Positions 16,545 to 25,313 of a stretch of DNA of 34,154 bases are shown here, piece after piece. Where the stretch lies: the NCBI GenBank assembly GCA_964490005.1, contig CAZBBB010000029.1, positions 1 through 34,154 of the forward strand, given 5' to 3'. The notes beneath the pieces were generated by a model, which worked only from the letters and a program-made list of their open reading frames with translations, ran no database searches and was not told the DNA's origin. The first letter of the stretch is position 1. Each line of letters begins with the position of its first letter. Position numbers and translations under genes: made by a program. The DNA comes from CAZBBB01 sp964490005 (lineage in GTDB: Bacteria; Planctomycetota; B15-G4).

Positions 16545-18062
16545 ATGAGTCCGGCGCGCAAGCGGAAGGGAGCCTCGCGCCTGCCGGCCACGCTGGCCAC
16601 GCTGCAGTGCGGCGCGCTCGCGGCGCGGGCGCTCCTCGCCGCGCTCGAGCAGCGCCTGGCGCTGTTCGCGCTGTGGGGGCACGGCTCGACGCTGCTCCTC
16701 GCCGGCCTGGGCCTCGCGCTGGCGCTCGCGCTGCTCGCGCTGCCGGCCGGCTGGCAGCCCGGGCGCAGCCGTCCGCCGCTGCGCGTTCTGGCCTGCGCGG
16801 CGCTGCTCGCCGCGCTCGTGCAGCTCGCCGCGCAGCCGCCCTGGCGGCCGCTCGTCGCGCTGTGGACCTTCGGCGTGGCGGCGGGCCTCTGGCCGGCCGC
16901 CGTGCTGCTCGCGCCGGCCGCCGTGCGCGCGCTGCCGCCGCGCCTGCTCGCGCGCCTCGACCTCTGCTGCGCCGGCGCGCTCGTGCTGGCGGTCGGCGGC
17001 GAGCTGGCGCTCACGGCGCTGGCGCACGCGAGCAGCTCGCCGCTCTTCGCCCGCGAGGGCGAGTCGGCGGGCACCTTCATCGCGCGCCATCGCCTGCGCG
17101 CCGAGGGCCGCTGGCAGGGGTTCCCGGTGAACTCGGCCGGCCACTTCGACGAGGAGTTCACGGTCGGCACGCCGGAGGCGCCGGTCGTCGTCACGATCGG
17201 CGACTCGTTCAGCACGAGCATCGTGCCGCACGCCTTCCACTTCACGACCGTGGCCGAGCGCGCGCTGGGCCGCGGCCGCGTGCACAACCTCGGCGTGGCC
17301 GCCATCGGCCCGCGCGAGTACGAGCACCTGCTGCTCACCGAGGCCCTGCCGCTGCGGCCGCAGCTGGTCGTCGTGAACGTCTTCGTCGGCAACGATCTGG
17401 TCCTCCCCGCGCCGTCCACGGGCGGTTGGGCGGCGCGCCTGCTCGACCGCCAGCGCCTGCTCGCCTGGCTCGTGCCCGAGCGGCTGGCGACGCTGGCACT
17501 CGAGGGGAGCGCGGCGGGCGACGCGCGCGGCGCGCCGCCCGCGCTTGGCGCCACGTCCGACGCGCCCGCGAGCGAGGCCGACCTGCTGCGCCTGTACCCG
17601 TGGCTGGCCGACCCGCTGCGCGAGGTGGCGGCCTTCAGTCCGGCCGGCTTCCTGCGCGTCGAACTGGCGCGCGCGCGCGACGTCTGCCGCCCCGACGCGC
17701 CGCCCGACTGGGACGCGCTGCTCGCCACGCTGCGCCGCATGGCGCAGGCGGCCGCGCCGGTGCCGCTGGCGGTGATGCTGATCCCCGACGAGTTCCAGGT
17801 CGAGGACGCCGTCTGGAGCGAGGTGCGCCGCGCGGCCGGCGATCTGAAGCTGCAGCGCGACCTGCCGCAGCAGGTGCTCGTGCCGGCGCTCGCGGAGGCG
17901 TCCATCCCGTGCCTCGACCTGCTGCCCGTGCTGCGCGCGGTGGCGCCGCTGCGCGACGGGCGCCGGCACGTCTACCACCTGCGCGAGACGCACTGGAACG
18001 CGCGCGGCAACGCCGCCGCCGGCGAGGCGCTGGCGCGCTTCGTCGCCGACTACCTGCCCTGA
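16545..18062 (+). CDS. membrane-anchored SGNH / AlgX-AlgJ-like protein
   Basis: A 505-aa protein. The first about 170 residues hold several hydrophobic segments (STLLLAGLGLALALALLALPAG, LRVLACAALLAALVQLAA, LWPAAVLLAPAAV, LCCAGALVLAVGGELALTAL), a membrane module. The rest is an extracytoplasmic SGNH-like domain with the nucleophile motif IGDSFS (S221) and the C-terminal block ETHWNARGN (H483), the arrangement of AlgJ/AlgX/DltD-like acyltransferase partners. The acidic residue before His is Glu where Asp is usual. Such proteins O-acetylate or otherwise modify polysaccharides; the substrate is unknown and no MBOAT partner is in the window. The 3' end overlaps the convergent HEAT-repeat gene by 13 nt. 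Confidence 0.8.
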   Translation: MSPARKRKGASRLPATLATLQCGALAARALLAALEQRLALFALWGHGSTLLLAGLGLALALALLALPAGWQPGRSRPPLRVLACAALLAALVQLAAQPPWRPLVALWTFGVAAGLWPAAVLLAPAAVRALPPRLLARLDLCCAGALVLAVGGELALTALAHASSSPLFAREGESAGTFIARHRLRAEGRWQGFPVNSAGHFDEEFTVGTPEAPVVVTIGDSFSTSIVPHAFHFTTVAERALGRGRVHNLGVAAIGPREYEHLLLTEALPLRPQLVVVNVFVGNDLVLPAPSTGGWAARLLDRQRLLAWLVPERLATLALEGSAAGDARGAPPALGATSDAPASEADLLRLYPWLADPLREVAAFSPAGFLRVELARARDVCRPDAPPDWDALLATLRRMAQAAAPVPLAVMLIPDEFQVEDAVWSEVRRAAGDLKLQRDLPQQVLVPALAEASIPCLDLLPVLRAVAPLRDGRRHVYHLRETHWNARGNAAAGEALARFVADYLP

Positions 18063-19144
18063 GCGGCACCGGACGCGTCGGCCGCGGCCTGCGCGGCGCG
18101 CAGGTCGGCCAGCAGGCGCTCGGCCAGCGGGCGCACCGACTCGGGGCCCTGCGCGAGCACGTCCAGGCAGGCGCTCTCGATGCCGGGCAGCATCGCGCTG
18201 CGCGACAGCCCGTCGGCGCCGTCGAAGGCCGAGAGCAGTGCGGCGCGTTGCGCGCCGTCGGCGGGCGGGATGCGGCTCAGCGCCCAGGCGCAGGCCAGGC
18301 CGAGGTCGCGGTCGGGCGAGGCGAGCAGCACGAGCAGCAGCGACTGCGCCGAGGCGGCCTGCGCGCCGAGCGCCGCGAGCGCCATGGCCGCCTGCACGCG
18401 CGCGGGCTGCCCCGGCGCACGCAGGATCGCGAGCAGCGGCGGCAGCGCCGCCTCGCCGAGCTGCGCCACGAGCAGCCCGACGCGCTCGACGTGCACCATG
18501 TTCCGCGCGCCGGTGGCCTCCAGCAGCGGCGGCAGGCAGGTCGCGCCGAGCCGCGCCAGCCCGTCGCGCGCCGCCTGCGCGACCGCCTCGTCCTCCGACT
18601 TGAAGGCCAGCACGAGCGCGGGCAGGGCCTCCTCGCCGAGCTCGCGCAGACGGGCGGCGGCCTCGTCGTCGCCGCGCGCCGAGCGGCGCAGCCAGGCCTG
18701 CACGGCGACGTCGAGCATGAGCGGGCGGCGTTCGGGATCGTCGCGCGCAAGCAGTTCGGCCGGCAGCGCCGGGATCGCGGTCGCGAGCCGACCGAGCAAC
18801 GCGATCACGTGCGGCCCGTCCGCGGCGAACAGCGCGGGCAGCGCGGCGCGTCCCGACGCGAGCAGCCCGTCGGCGGCGGCCGCGCGCACCGCTTCGTCGG
18901 CGTCGTCGAGGGCGGCGACCAGCGCGGTCGCCGCGTCCTGCCGCTCGGCCGGGGCGAGCAGACCGCGCCCGGCCGCCTCGCCCAGCGCCAGCGCCGCCAG
19001 CCGCCGTTCGAAGGGGTCGGGCGCGCGCGCCAGCCGATCGCACCACGCCGCGGGATCGGGGGCGCAGGCCGCGCCGAGGGCCGCCAGGCCCAGCGCGAGC
19101 GCCCAGCGTCGAGTTGCGCGTGCGGCCGCCACGGGACGGGGCAT
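18050..19144 (-). CDS. HEAT-repeat lipoprotein
   Basis: A 364-aa predicted lipoprotein: Arg-rich start, hydrophobic LALGLAALGAAC with the lipidated Cys at 27. The mature protein is a solenoid of about 30-40-residue helical pairs typical of HEAT/PBS-lyase repeats (ATALVAALDDADEAVRAAAADGLLASG; ALPALVLAFKSEDEAVAQAARDGLARLG; LPPLLAILRAPGQPARVQAAMALAALG). No catalytic motif. HEAT solenoids serve as protein-binding scaffolds, here presumably in the periplasm or on the outer membrane. The ATG at 19144 is the natural start for the signal. The stop is TAG, where most genes here use TGA. Confidence 0.82.
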   Translation of the reverse strand: MPRPVAAARATRRWALALGLAALGAACAPDPAAWCDRLARAPDPFERRLAALALGEAAGRGLLAPAERQDAATALVAALDDADEAVRAAAADGLLASGRAALPALFAADGPHVIALLGRLATAIPALPAELLARDDPERRPLMLDVAVQAWLRRSARGDDEAAARLRELGEEALPALVLAFKSEDEAVAQAARDGLARLGATCLPPLLEATGARNMVHVERVGLLVAQLGEAALPPLLAILRAPGQPARVQAAMALAALGAQAASAQSLLLVLLASPDRDLGLACAWALSRIPPADGAQRAALLSAFDGADGLSRSAMLPGIESACLDVLAQGPESVRPLAERLLADLRAAQAAADASGAAQGR

Positions 19145-19234
19145 TCTCGCCCCGCGGCGCGGGCGTGCAAGGCGTCGGCCGCGCGGCGCGCGCGATTGTC
19201 CGCATTCGGCCGCCGCGGGGCGCGCCCGGTCCCC

Positions 19235-19240
19235 TACACT
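19235..19240 (+). promoter_or_regulatory. candidate -10 element (TACACT) before the propeller gene
   Basis: TACACT followed by GCG, 62 nt before the ATG at 19303, in the divergent gap 19145-19302. A strong AGGAGG ribosome binding site (19290-19295) follows in the implied leader. Confidence 0.45.
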
Positions 19241-19302
19241 GCGCGAGGGGCCGCGCCGGGCCGCGGCCCCCGGGACTCCACCCTCGGACGAGGAGGCGCA
19301 CC

Positions 19303-20601
19303 ATGCGTTGCCGATCCATCGGCGTGCGGCTGGGCGGAGCGTGGCTGCTGACGGGCGCGGCGCTCGCGGCGCAGCTCAGCGTGATCGAGCGCGAGAGCCT
19401 CGCGACGGGCGGGGGGCAGGCGGGCAACGGCAGCTACCAGAGCCGCATCTCGGCCGACGGCCGCGTGCTGGCCTTCGTGAGCCAGGCCGACGATCTCGTG
19501 CCGGGCGACACCAACGGCTGGTCGGACATCTTCGTGCGCGACCGCGTGACCGGCGTCACCGAGCGCGTGAGCGTCTCGAGCGAGGGCGCGCAGGCCGACC
19601 AGGGCAGCTGGAACGTCGCGATCTCGGGCGACGGCCGTTTCGTCGCCTTCGACAGCGACGCCACCAACCTCGTGCCGGGCGACACCAACGGCTTCGCCGA
19701 CATCTTCGTGCGCGACCGGCTGCTGGGCACGACCGAGCGCGTGAGCGTCTCGCGGGACGGCGTGCAGGCCGAGCTGCCCTGCGTGCTGCCCGACATCTCC
19801 GACGACGGCCGCCGCGTGGCGTTCCAGAGCTACGCTTCGCAGCTCGTGGCGGGCACGAACGCCTTCGTGAGCGACGTGTTCGTCAAGGAGCGTTCCAGCG
19901 GGCTGGTGCTGCACGCCAGCCGCAGCACGGCCGGCGAGCCGGGCAAGTACAACTCCACGGGCGCCTCGCTCTCGGCCGACGGTCGTTACGTCGTCTTCGA
20001 GTCGTGGTCCGGCAACCTCGTGCACGCCGACAGCAACGGCACGCTCGACGTCTTCCTGCACGACACGGCCACCCGCGTGACGACGCGCGTCTCGGTCTCG
20101 AGCTTCGGGCAGCAGGGCAACGGCCCGTCGATCTCGGCGCGCATCTCGGACGACGGCCGCGTCGTCGTCTTCAGCTCCTGGTCCTCGACGCTGGTGCCGA
20201 GCGACGTGAACGGCGAGACGGACATCTACGCCCGCGACCTCGACACCGGCCTGACGACGCTCGTGAGCGTCGCGCCCGGCGGCGCGCTGGGCGACAACCA
20301 CTCGGCGCACGCCGCCGTCTCGGGCGACGGCCGCTGGGTCGTGTTCCACAGCGACGCGAGCAATCTCGTGCCCGGCGACCTCAACGTCGCGCAGGACGTG
20401 TTCCTGGCCGATCGCGTGACGGGCCGCCTGACGCGGCTCTCGGTCAACGACCACGGCCGCGAGGGCGAGCTGCTGAGCCTGCTGCCCGACATCTCGGCGG
20501 CGGGGGACGTGGTCGTCTTCGACAGCTACGCCGGCAACCTCGTGAGCGGCGACACCAACCGCTCCTTCGACGTCTTCTCGCGGACGCTGTCGCAGCCCTG
20601 A
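19303..20601 (+). CDS. secreted seven-repeat PD40-type beta-propeller protein
   Basis: A 432-aa secreted protein with a signal peptide (LGGAWLLTGAALAAQ). The mature part is seven consecutive repeats of about 57 residues, each with the signature SxDGRxVxF-S, then L-V-x-x-D-x-N-G or similar, D-I/V-F-V-R-D, and RVSVSS. Repeats 1 and 2 are nearly identical (DLVPGDTNGWSDIFVRDR and NLVPGDTNGFADIFVRDR). Seven repeats would close a seven-bladed TolB/PD40-type propeller. The conserved GDTNG loops resemble acidic calcium-binding loops, which is inference. The protein consists almost wholly of the propeller, with no enzymatic domain. It is a single gene, preceded by AGGAGG. Confidence 0.87.
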   Translation: MRCRSIGVRLGGAWLLTGAALAAQLSVIERESLATGGGQAGNGSYQSRISADGRVLAFVSQADDLVPGDTNGWSDIFVRDRVTGVTERVSVSSEGAQADQGSWNVAISGDGRFVAFDSDATNLVPGDTNGFADIFVRDRLLGTTERVSVSRDGVQAELPCVLPDISDDGRRVAFQSYASQLVAGTNAFVSDVFVKERSSGLVLHASRSTAGEPGKYNSTGASLSADGRYVVFESWSGNLVHADSNGTLDVFLHDTATRVTTRVSVSSFGQQGNGPSISARISDDGRVVVFSSWSSTLVPSDVNGETDIYARDLDTGLTTLVSVAPGGALGDNHSAHAAVSGDGRWVVFHSDASNLVPGDLNVAQDVFLADRVTGRLTRLSVNDHGREGELLSLLPDISAAGDVVVFDSYAGNLVSGDTNRSFDVFSRTLSQP

Positions 20602-20653
20602 GCGCGCGCCCCGCCGGCACCCGCCCCCGCTTCACGCCGCGCGCGATCCGGGG

Positions 20654-20659
20654 TAGCGT
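20654..20659 (+). promoter_or_regulatory. candidate -10 element (TAGCGT)
   Basis: TAGCGT followed by GGG, 45 nt before the ATG at 20705; a weaker member of the TAnnnT group found here. Confidence 0.3.
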
Positions 20660-20704
20660 GGGGCCTCCGCGCAGCTCCCCGTCGACCCTTCCGGGATCTC
20701 CACC

Positions 20705-21586
20705 ATGGTTCCGCTCCGCCGTCCGTTCCTCGCCCTGCTGGGCCTCGCCGCGCTGGCCGGCGCGGCGCGCGCCGCCGACGTCGTCACGAACTTCACGACG
20801 CTCGGGACCTTCACGACGCCCAAGCTCACGGTCGGCGTGCTCGAGATCACGGCCGACGACGGCACCGCGCCCGCCGACGTGCAGCTGCTCAACTTCAACG
20901 GCCTGGGCGTCGTCGGGGGCTCCTCCTCGTCGATGACCGACGGCAGCGAGGCGCTGCACTTCCGCTTCGACGCCGCCGTGCGCGACGTCAAGTACACCGT
21001 CTTCGTGGCGAACAACCTCAACGCCAACGCCTTCGTGGGCGAGGCCACGATCGAGGTCTTCGTCGGCGCGACCTCGCTGGGAGTCTTCGCGACGCACGAC
21101 ACCGGCTTCAAGGACGTCTCGGCGCTGGTCGGCAACGTGCCGATCACGGGCTTCGACGTGCGGGCCAACGTCGACGGCTGCCGCATCGACACCGTGCAGT
21201 ACAAGACCAACTGGGACAAGCTCGGCTCGGCGCTGGCCGGCGCGACGGGCCTGCCGGTCCTCGACGGCCAGGGCACGCTGCTGCCCGGCGACGACGTCAC
21301 GCTCACGCTGGGCAACGCGCTGCCTGGCAGCACGACCTTCTTCGTGATCGGCTTCTCGGCCCTGAACGCGCCCTTCAAGGGCGGCACGCTGGTGCCCGCG
21401 CCCGTGCCGCCCGCGGGCACCTTCCTGGCGCTGCCCGTGGACGGTGCCGGCGCGCTGCCGCTCGTCGCTCCCTGGCCGGCGGGCCTCCCCGCGAACACGC
21501 TGGTCTACTTCCAGCACTGGATCCTCGACGGCGCGGGGCCGGCCGGCTTCTCGGCCAGCAACGCGCTGCGGGCGCGCACGCCCTGA
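20705..21586 (+). CDS. secreted protein with the shared Gly-rich C-terminal domain
   Basis: A 293-aa protein with a signal peptide (FLALLGLAALAGAARA, then AD). The N-terminal half (about 25-165) is a beta-sandwich-like domain (LEITADDGTAPADVQLLNFNG, FVGEATIEVFVGATSLG, NVDGCRIDTVQY), possibly carbohydrate-binding-like; no enzyme motif is seen. From about residue 170 it carries the same type of C-terminal domain as the secreted protein at 12051-13496 (LGSALAGATGLPVLDGQG, PGSTTFFVIGFSALNAPFKGG, LVYFQHWILD, SASNALRA). The gene ends 25 nt from the convergent CoA-ligase stop, with a GGCC-repeat palindrome (21594-21607) between them. Confidence 0.8.
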   Translation: MVPLRRPFLALLGLAALAGAARAADVVTNFTTLGTFTTPKLTVGVLEITADDGTAPADVQLLNFNGLGVVGGSSSSMTDGSEALHFRFDAAVRDVKYTVFVANNLNANAFVGEATIEVFVGATSLGVFATHDTGFKDVSALVGNVPITGFDVRANVDGCRIDTVQYKTNWDKLGSALAGATGLPVLDGQGTLLPGDDVTLTLGNALPGSTTFFVIGFSALNAPFKGGTLVPAPVPPAGTFLALPVDGAGALPLVAPWPAGLPANTLVYFQHWILDGAGPAGFSASNALRARTP

Positions 21587-21611
21587 TGAGGGCGGCCGGC
21601 CGGCCGGAGGG

Positions 21612-23237
21612 TCAGCCCGCGCGCTGCTTGAGCGACTTGCGGTCGATCTTGCCGCGGTCGTTGCGCGGCAGCTCGTCGAGGAACTCGACCCAGCGCGGGT
21701 ACTTGTAGGGCGCCAGCGCGGTCTTGACGTGCTGCTGCAGCGCGGCGGCGAGGGCCGTGTCGCCGACGCGGCCCGCGGCCGGCACGACGTAGGCCTTGGG
21801 CTTGACGAGCCCGTCGGCGTCGGTCGCGCCGATCACGGCGGCGTCGGCGACGGCCGCGTGCGCCCGCAGGCAGTCCTCGATCTCGTTGGGCGAGACCCAC
21901 ACGCCGCCGACCTTGAGCAGGTCGTCGGCGCGGCCCTCGTACCAGAAGTAGCCCTCCGCGTCGCGGCGGAACATGTCGCCGGTGACGACGAGGTCGCCGG
22001 CGAAGGTCTCCTTGCTCTTGGCGTGGTCGTGCCAGTAGCACAGGGCCGCCGATTCGCCGCGCACGTGCAGGCGCCCGACCGAGCCGTCGGGCAGCGGCCG
22101 GCCTCCGGGGTCGACGACCGTGCACTCGTACCCGGGCACGGCCTGGCCGAGGCTGCCGACGCGCACCGCGCCGGGACGGTTGCTGATGTAGATGTGGAAC
22201 AGTTCGGCGCTGCCGATGCCGTCGAGGATCTCGACGCCGGTGCGCTCCAGCCATTGCCGCTGCAGCGACTCGGGCAGTTTCTCGCCGGCCGAGAGCACCA
22301 GGCGCAGGCTCGAGAGGTCCAGCCGCCGTCCGGACGCGGCCTCGTCGGCCAGCATGCGGCCGATCATCGTCGGCACCGAGGTCAGGATCGTCGGGCGGTG
22401 GCGCTCGACGAGCGCCGCGATGCTCGCCGGCGTGCTGCGCTCGCTGAACAGCGCGGTGCTCGCGCCGACGGCGAAGGGGAAGATCAGGTTGGTGCCGGTG
22501 GCGTAGCCGAAGAACAGCTTGGGCACGCCGGCCGTGACGTCGTCCTCGCGGATGCCGAGCACGCCCCGGGCGTAGTTCTCGGTGCTGAAGGCGTAGTCCT
22601 CGTGGAAGTGCACGGCGGCCTTCGGGCGGCCCGTGCTGCCGGAGGTGAACAGCCAGCCCGCGACGTCGTGGCGGTGCGTGTCGGCCAGGAAGGGCGCGCG
22701 GGGGGCGTCGCGCACCAGGTCGGAGAGCGCGTGCTGCCGCTCGTGCAGGCGCGGCGGGCGCCGGCCGGCGTGCTCGGCGAGCGGCGCCTCGGCGGGGGCC
22801 GCGGCGTGCGCGTCGAGATGGCCGTCGCCGTCGGCGACGACCACCGCGCGCAGGTGCGGCGCGTGCAGCGCCAGCCGCGCGAAGAGCGGCGCGAGCCGCT
22901 CGTCGACGACGGCGATGCGGGCCCGCGTGTACTGCAGGTAGTAGGCGTAGTCCTCCTCGCCGAGCAGCGGGTTCACCATGGCGAAGACGGCGCCGCACTT
23001 GAGCGTGGCGAACCAGGCGTGGCTGAACTCGGGCCGGTCGGAGAGCGCGATGAGCACGCGCTCCTCCATGCGCAGGCCCAGCTCGGTGAAAGCGTGCGCC
23101 AGCCGCGAGCTGGCCTCGCTCAGCCCGAGATAGGTGTGGTGCTCGTCGCGCCAGCGCAGCGCGACCTTGGCGGCGCGGCCCTCGCGCAGGTTGCGCTCGA
23201 GCAGCCAGTCGGCCAGGTTGAAGCGGGCCTCGGACAT
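21612..23237 (-). CDS. benzoate-CoA ligase family enzyme, probable anthranilate-CoA ligase
   Basis: A 541-aa adenylate-forming enzyme: aryl carboxylate + ATP + CoA to aryl-CoA + AMP + PPi. Motifs: P-loop LFTSGSTGRPK (196-206), DGIGSAELFHIYISNRPG (the benzoate-CoA ligase version of the A5 region), TGDMF, GRADDLLKVGG hinge, and the catalytic Lys in DRGKIDR (K530). Length fits the family. The operon context (tryptophan dioxygenase and kynureninase-like enzyme directly upstream) suggests anthranilate (2-aminobenzoate) as substrate; benzoate itself cannot be excluded. The ATG (23237) shares one base with the upstream stop (TGATG), so translation is coupled. It is the last gene of the operon. No downstream ring-reducing or monooxygenase gene for the CoA thioester is in the window. 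Confidence 0.9.
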   Translation of the reverse strand: MSEARFNLADWLLERNLREGRAAKVALRWRDEHHTYLGLSEASSRLAHAFTELGLRMEERVLIALSDRPEFSHAWFATLKCGAVFAMVNPLLGEEDYAYYLQYTRARIAVVDERLAPLFARLALHAPHLRAVVVADGDGHLDAHAAAPAEAPLAEHAGRRPPRLHERQHALSDLVRDAPRAPFLADTHRHDVAGWLFTSGSTGRPKAAVHFHEDYAFSTENYARGVLGIREDDVTAGVPKLFFGYATGTNLIFPFAVGASTALFSERSTPASIAALVERHRPTILTSVPTMIGRMLADEAASGRRLDLSSLRLVLSAGEKLPESLQRQWLERTGVEILDGIGSAELFHIYISNRPGAVRVGSLGQAVPGYECTVVDPGGRPLPDGSVGRLHVRGESAALCYWHDHAKSKETFAGDLVVTGDMFRRDAEGYFWYEGRADDLLKVGGVWVSPNEIEDCLRAHAAVADAAVIGATDADGLVKPKAYVVPAAGRVGDTALAAALQQHVKTALAPYKYPRWVEFLDELPRNDRGKIDRKSLKQRAG

Positions 23238-24067
23238 CAGCCCTCGAGCACCCCCCGCACGGCCCACAGGTCGGGCAGCGCGCGCTTGCCGAGCGTGGTC
23301 GAGAGGTAGCGGATGCCGTCGAGATCGCCGGTCGTGCCCGCGCCCGTGCCGGGTTTGTCGCCGATCTGGCGCTCGACCATCATCACGTGGTGGCGGCGCC
23401 AGAGGATGAGCTGCTCGTCGAGGTCGAGCAGGATCTCGAACAGGTCGTAGAGCGACGGGTGCTCGTCGGGCGCGGCGTAGATCGTCGCGAGCGCCCGGTG
23501 CGTCGCGATCTCGGCCTCGCGCCCGCGGCCGGGGCCCGGCGGCGTGACGCGCAGCCCGCGCCGCGCGAGCTGCCGGTAGAGCGCATCGGGGATCGAGTCG
23601 GCCGCGAAGCGCGCGCGCAGCACGTCGATGCGCGGGTCGTTCTCGACGCGCCGCAGCAGCTCGGCGTCCTTGAGTCCCAGCAGGCACTCGACCTCGCGGA
23701 ACTGCGCGCTCTGGAAGCCGCTGGCCGGGTTGAGGTGCCCGCGGAAGGCGAGGAAGTCGATCGGCCGCATGCTCTCGAGCACGTGGATCTGCGGGATGAG
23801 CACGTCGAAGACGGCCTTGACGCGCCGGCACAGGTGCGTCGCGCGCCGCAGTCCGGCCTCGTCGCCCGCGTCGAGCGCCGCCTTCACGGCGTCGAGTTCG
23901 TGCAGCACCAGCTTGAACCACAGCTCGTAGACCTGGTGCACGACGATGAACTGCAGCTCGTCGTGCGCCGCCGGCCTCGCCAGGCAGGCCTGCAGCGAGA
24001 GCAGCTCGGGCACCTTGAGGTACTCGGCGTAGCTCAGCCGCGCGCCCTGGCCGTACGCGTCGGCCAT
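23237..24067 (-). CDS. kynA: tryptophan 2,3-dioxygenase
   Basis: A 276-aa heme enzyme: L-tryptophan + O2 to N-formyl-L-kynurenine, the first step of the kynurenine pathway. Family residues are in place by comparison with the Xanthomonas enzyme from memory: F40 and H44 in HDELQFIVVHQVYELWF, R109 and S116 in AFRGHLNPASGFQS, the axial heme His (H227) in LILWRRHH, and T241 in GTGAGTTG. Length is normal. The start ATG lies one base after the kynureninase-like stop; its stop overlaps the CoA-ligase start by one base. This very tight packing implies a single operon transcript. No obvious truncation or missing catalytic residue. Confidence 0.95.
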   Translation of the reverse strand: MADAYGQGARLSYAEYLKVPELLSLQACLARPAAHDELQFIVVHQVYELWFKLVLHELDAVKAALDAGDEAGLRRATHLCRRVKAVFDVLIPQIHVLESMRPIDFLAFRGHLNPASGFQSAQFREVECLLGLKDAELLRRVENDPRIDVLRARFAADSIPDALYRQLARRGLRVTPPGPGRGREAEIATHRALATIYAAPDEHPSLYDLFEILLDLDEQLILWRRHHVMMVERQIGDKPGTGAGTTGDLDGIRYLSTTLGKRALPDLWAVRGVLEG

Positions 24068-24068
24068 C

Positions 24069-25313
24069 TCAGTAGGCCGTCTTTCCCTGCGCGAAGGCCT
24101 TCCAGCCGCCGGAGTCGCGCAGCTCGACGATCGCGTCGAGCGCGGCGTCGAGCTCCTCGTCGGTGTTGTAGTAGTGCGGAGACAGGCGCAGGCCGACGTC
24201 GGGCCGGCAGTCGATCAGGATGCCGCGCTCGGCGAGCGCCGCGACGAAGGCCGGCCCGTGCGGCACGTCGAGCGTGACCGTCCCGCCGCGCCGCGCCGGG
24301 TCGGCCGGCGAGCGGCTGGCGAAGCCCGCGTCGGCGGCGCGCTGCAGGAAGCGGCTCGTCTGCGCCACGCTCTTGGCGCGGATCTCCTCGATGCCGGCGC
24401 GCAGCACCAGTTCGTAGCCGCTGCGCGCGGCGTACAGCGCCGGCACGGCCGGGCTGCCGTGCAGCAGCCGCGTGGCGTCGTGCGCGTACCGCTGCTCGCC
24501 CTTCTCGAAGGCGAAGGGCCGCTCGTGCGCCATCCAGCCGGTGAGCGCCGGCTGCAGGCGCTCGCGCAGATCGGGCCGGCAGTAGAGCCAGCCCGCGCCG
24601 GGCCCGCCGCAGAGCCACTTCACGCTGCCGCCGCAGGCCATGTCGAGGCCGAGCCGGCGCACGCTGAAGGGCACCGTGCCGGCGCTCTGGTAGCAGTCGG
24701 CCAGCACCAGCGCGCCGACCTGTCGCGCGCGCGCGACGATCGCGGCCAGGTCCTGCAGGTAGCCGCTCTGGAACAGCACGTGCGAGATCGGAACGATCAG
24801 CGTGCGCTCGTCGATGGCGGCGCACAGCGCCTCGGTGTCGATCGTCGTGCCGTCGGGCGAGGGCACCGTCACGATCTCGGCCCCGCGCCGGCGCTGCGCC
24901 TCCCACACGTACATGACCGAGGGGAAGTTCAGTTCGCTGTAGACCACGCGGTTGCGCTCCGGCGCGAACTCCAGCGCCGAGGCGACCAGGCCCATGATGA
25001 CCGAGACGTTCTGGTGCATCACCACGCTGCCGGGCGGCGCGTCGATGATCCGCGCGATCAGATCGCCGGTCGTGACGGGGCTCGTCCACCAGCCCTCGGC
25101 CCAGGAGCGGATGCCGCGCGTGGCCCACATCTCGGCGTACTCGCGCAGCCGGTCGAACACGGCCCGCGGCATCGCGCCCAGGCTGTGGTTCACGAGGTAG
25201 GTCGTGTTCTGCAGGATCGGGAACTCGGCGCGCAGCGCGAGCAGCGGGGCGAAGCGGTCGGGCGCGCCGGCGGCGGTCGCGCGCGGCACGCCGCCCTGCG
25301 CTCCGGCGCCCAT
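24069..25313 (-). CDS. kynU: kynureninase-like class V PLP-dependent enzyme
   Basis: A 414-aa fold-type I PLP enzyme. It has the NHSLG motif (42-46) near the N-terminus, RSWAEGWW (69-76), the Asp that contacts the pyridine nitrogen (D206 in LADCYQSAG) and the PLP Lys (K232) in GGSVKWLCGGPGAGWLY. Both N-x-S-x-G and the overall order match kynureninase, which splits kynurenine into anthranilate and alanine. The loop is DCYQSAG rather than the D-x-x-H-S-x-G of classical kynureninases, so it belongs to a divergent subgroup, and another class V lyase or aminotransferase activity is possible. Its place directly before tryptophan dioxygenase strongly favours kynureninase. ATG 25313 overlaps the preceding stop by one base. 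Confidence 0.82.
   Translation of the reverse strand: MGAGAQGGVPRATAAGAPDRFAPLLALRAEFPILQNTTYLVNHSLGAMPRAVFDRLREYAEMWATRGIRSWAEGWWTSPVTTGDLIARIIDAPPGSVVMHQNVSVIMGLVASALEFAPERNRVVYSELNFPSVMYVWEAQRRRGAEIVTVPSPDGTTIDTEALCAAIDERTLIVPISHVLFQSGYLQDLAAIVARARQVGALVLADCYQSAGTVPFSVRRLGLDMACGGSVKWLCGGPGAGWLYCRPDLRERLQPALTGWMAHERPFAFEKGEQRYAHDATRLLHGSPAVPALYAARSGYELVLRAGIEEIRAKSVAQTSRFLQRAADAGFASRSPADPARRGGTVTLDVPHGPAFVAALAERGILIDCRPDVGLRLSPHYYNTDEELDAALDAIVELRDSGGWKAFAQGKTAY

Noticed and set aside
21594..21607. GGCC-repeat palindrome between convergent genes as a terminator
   Set aside because: Only three GGCC units, with no loop and no T-tract; such palindromes are expected in sequence of this composition.
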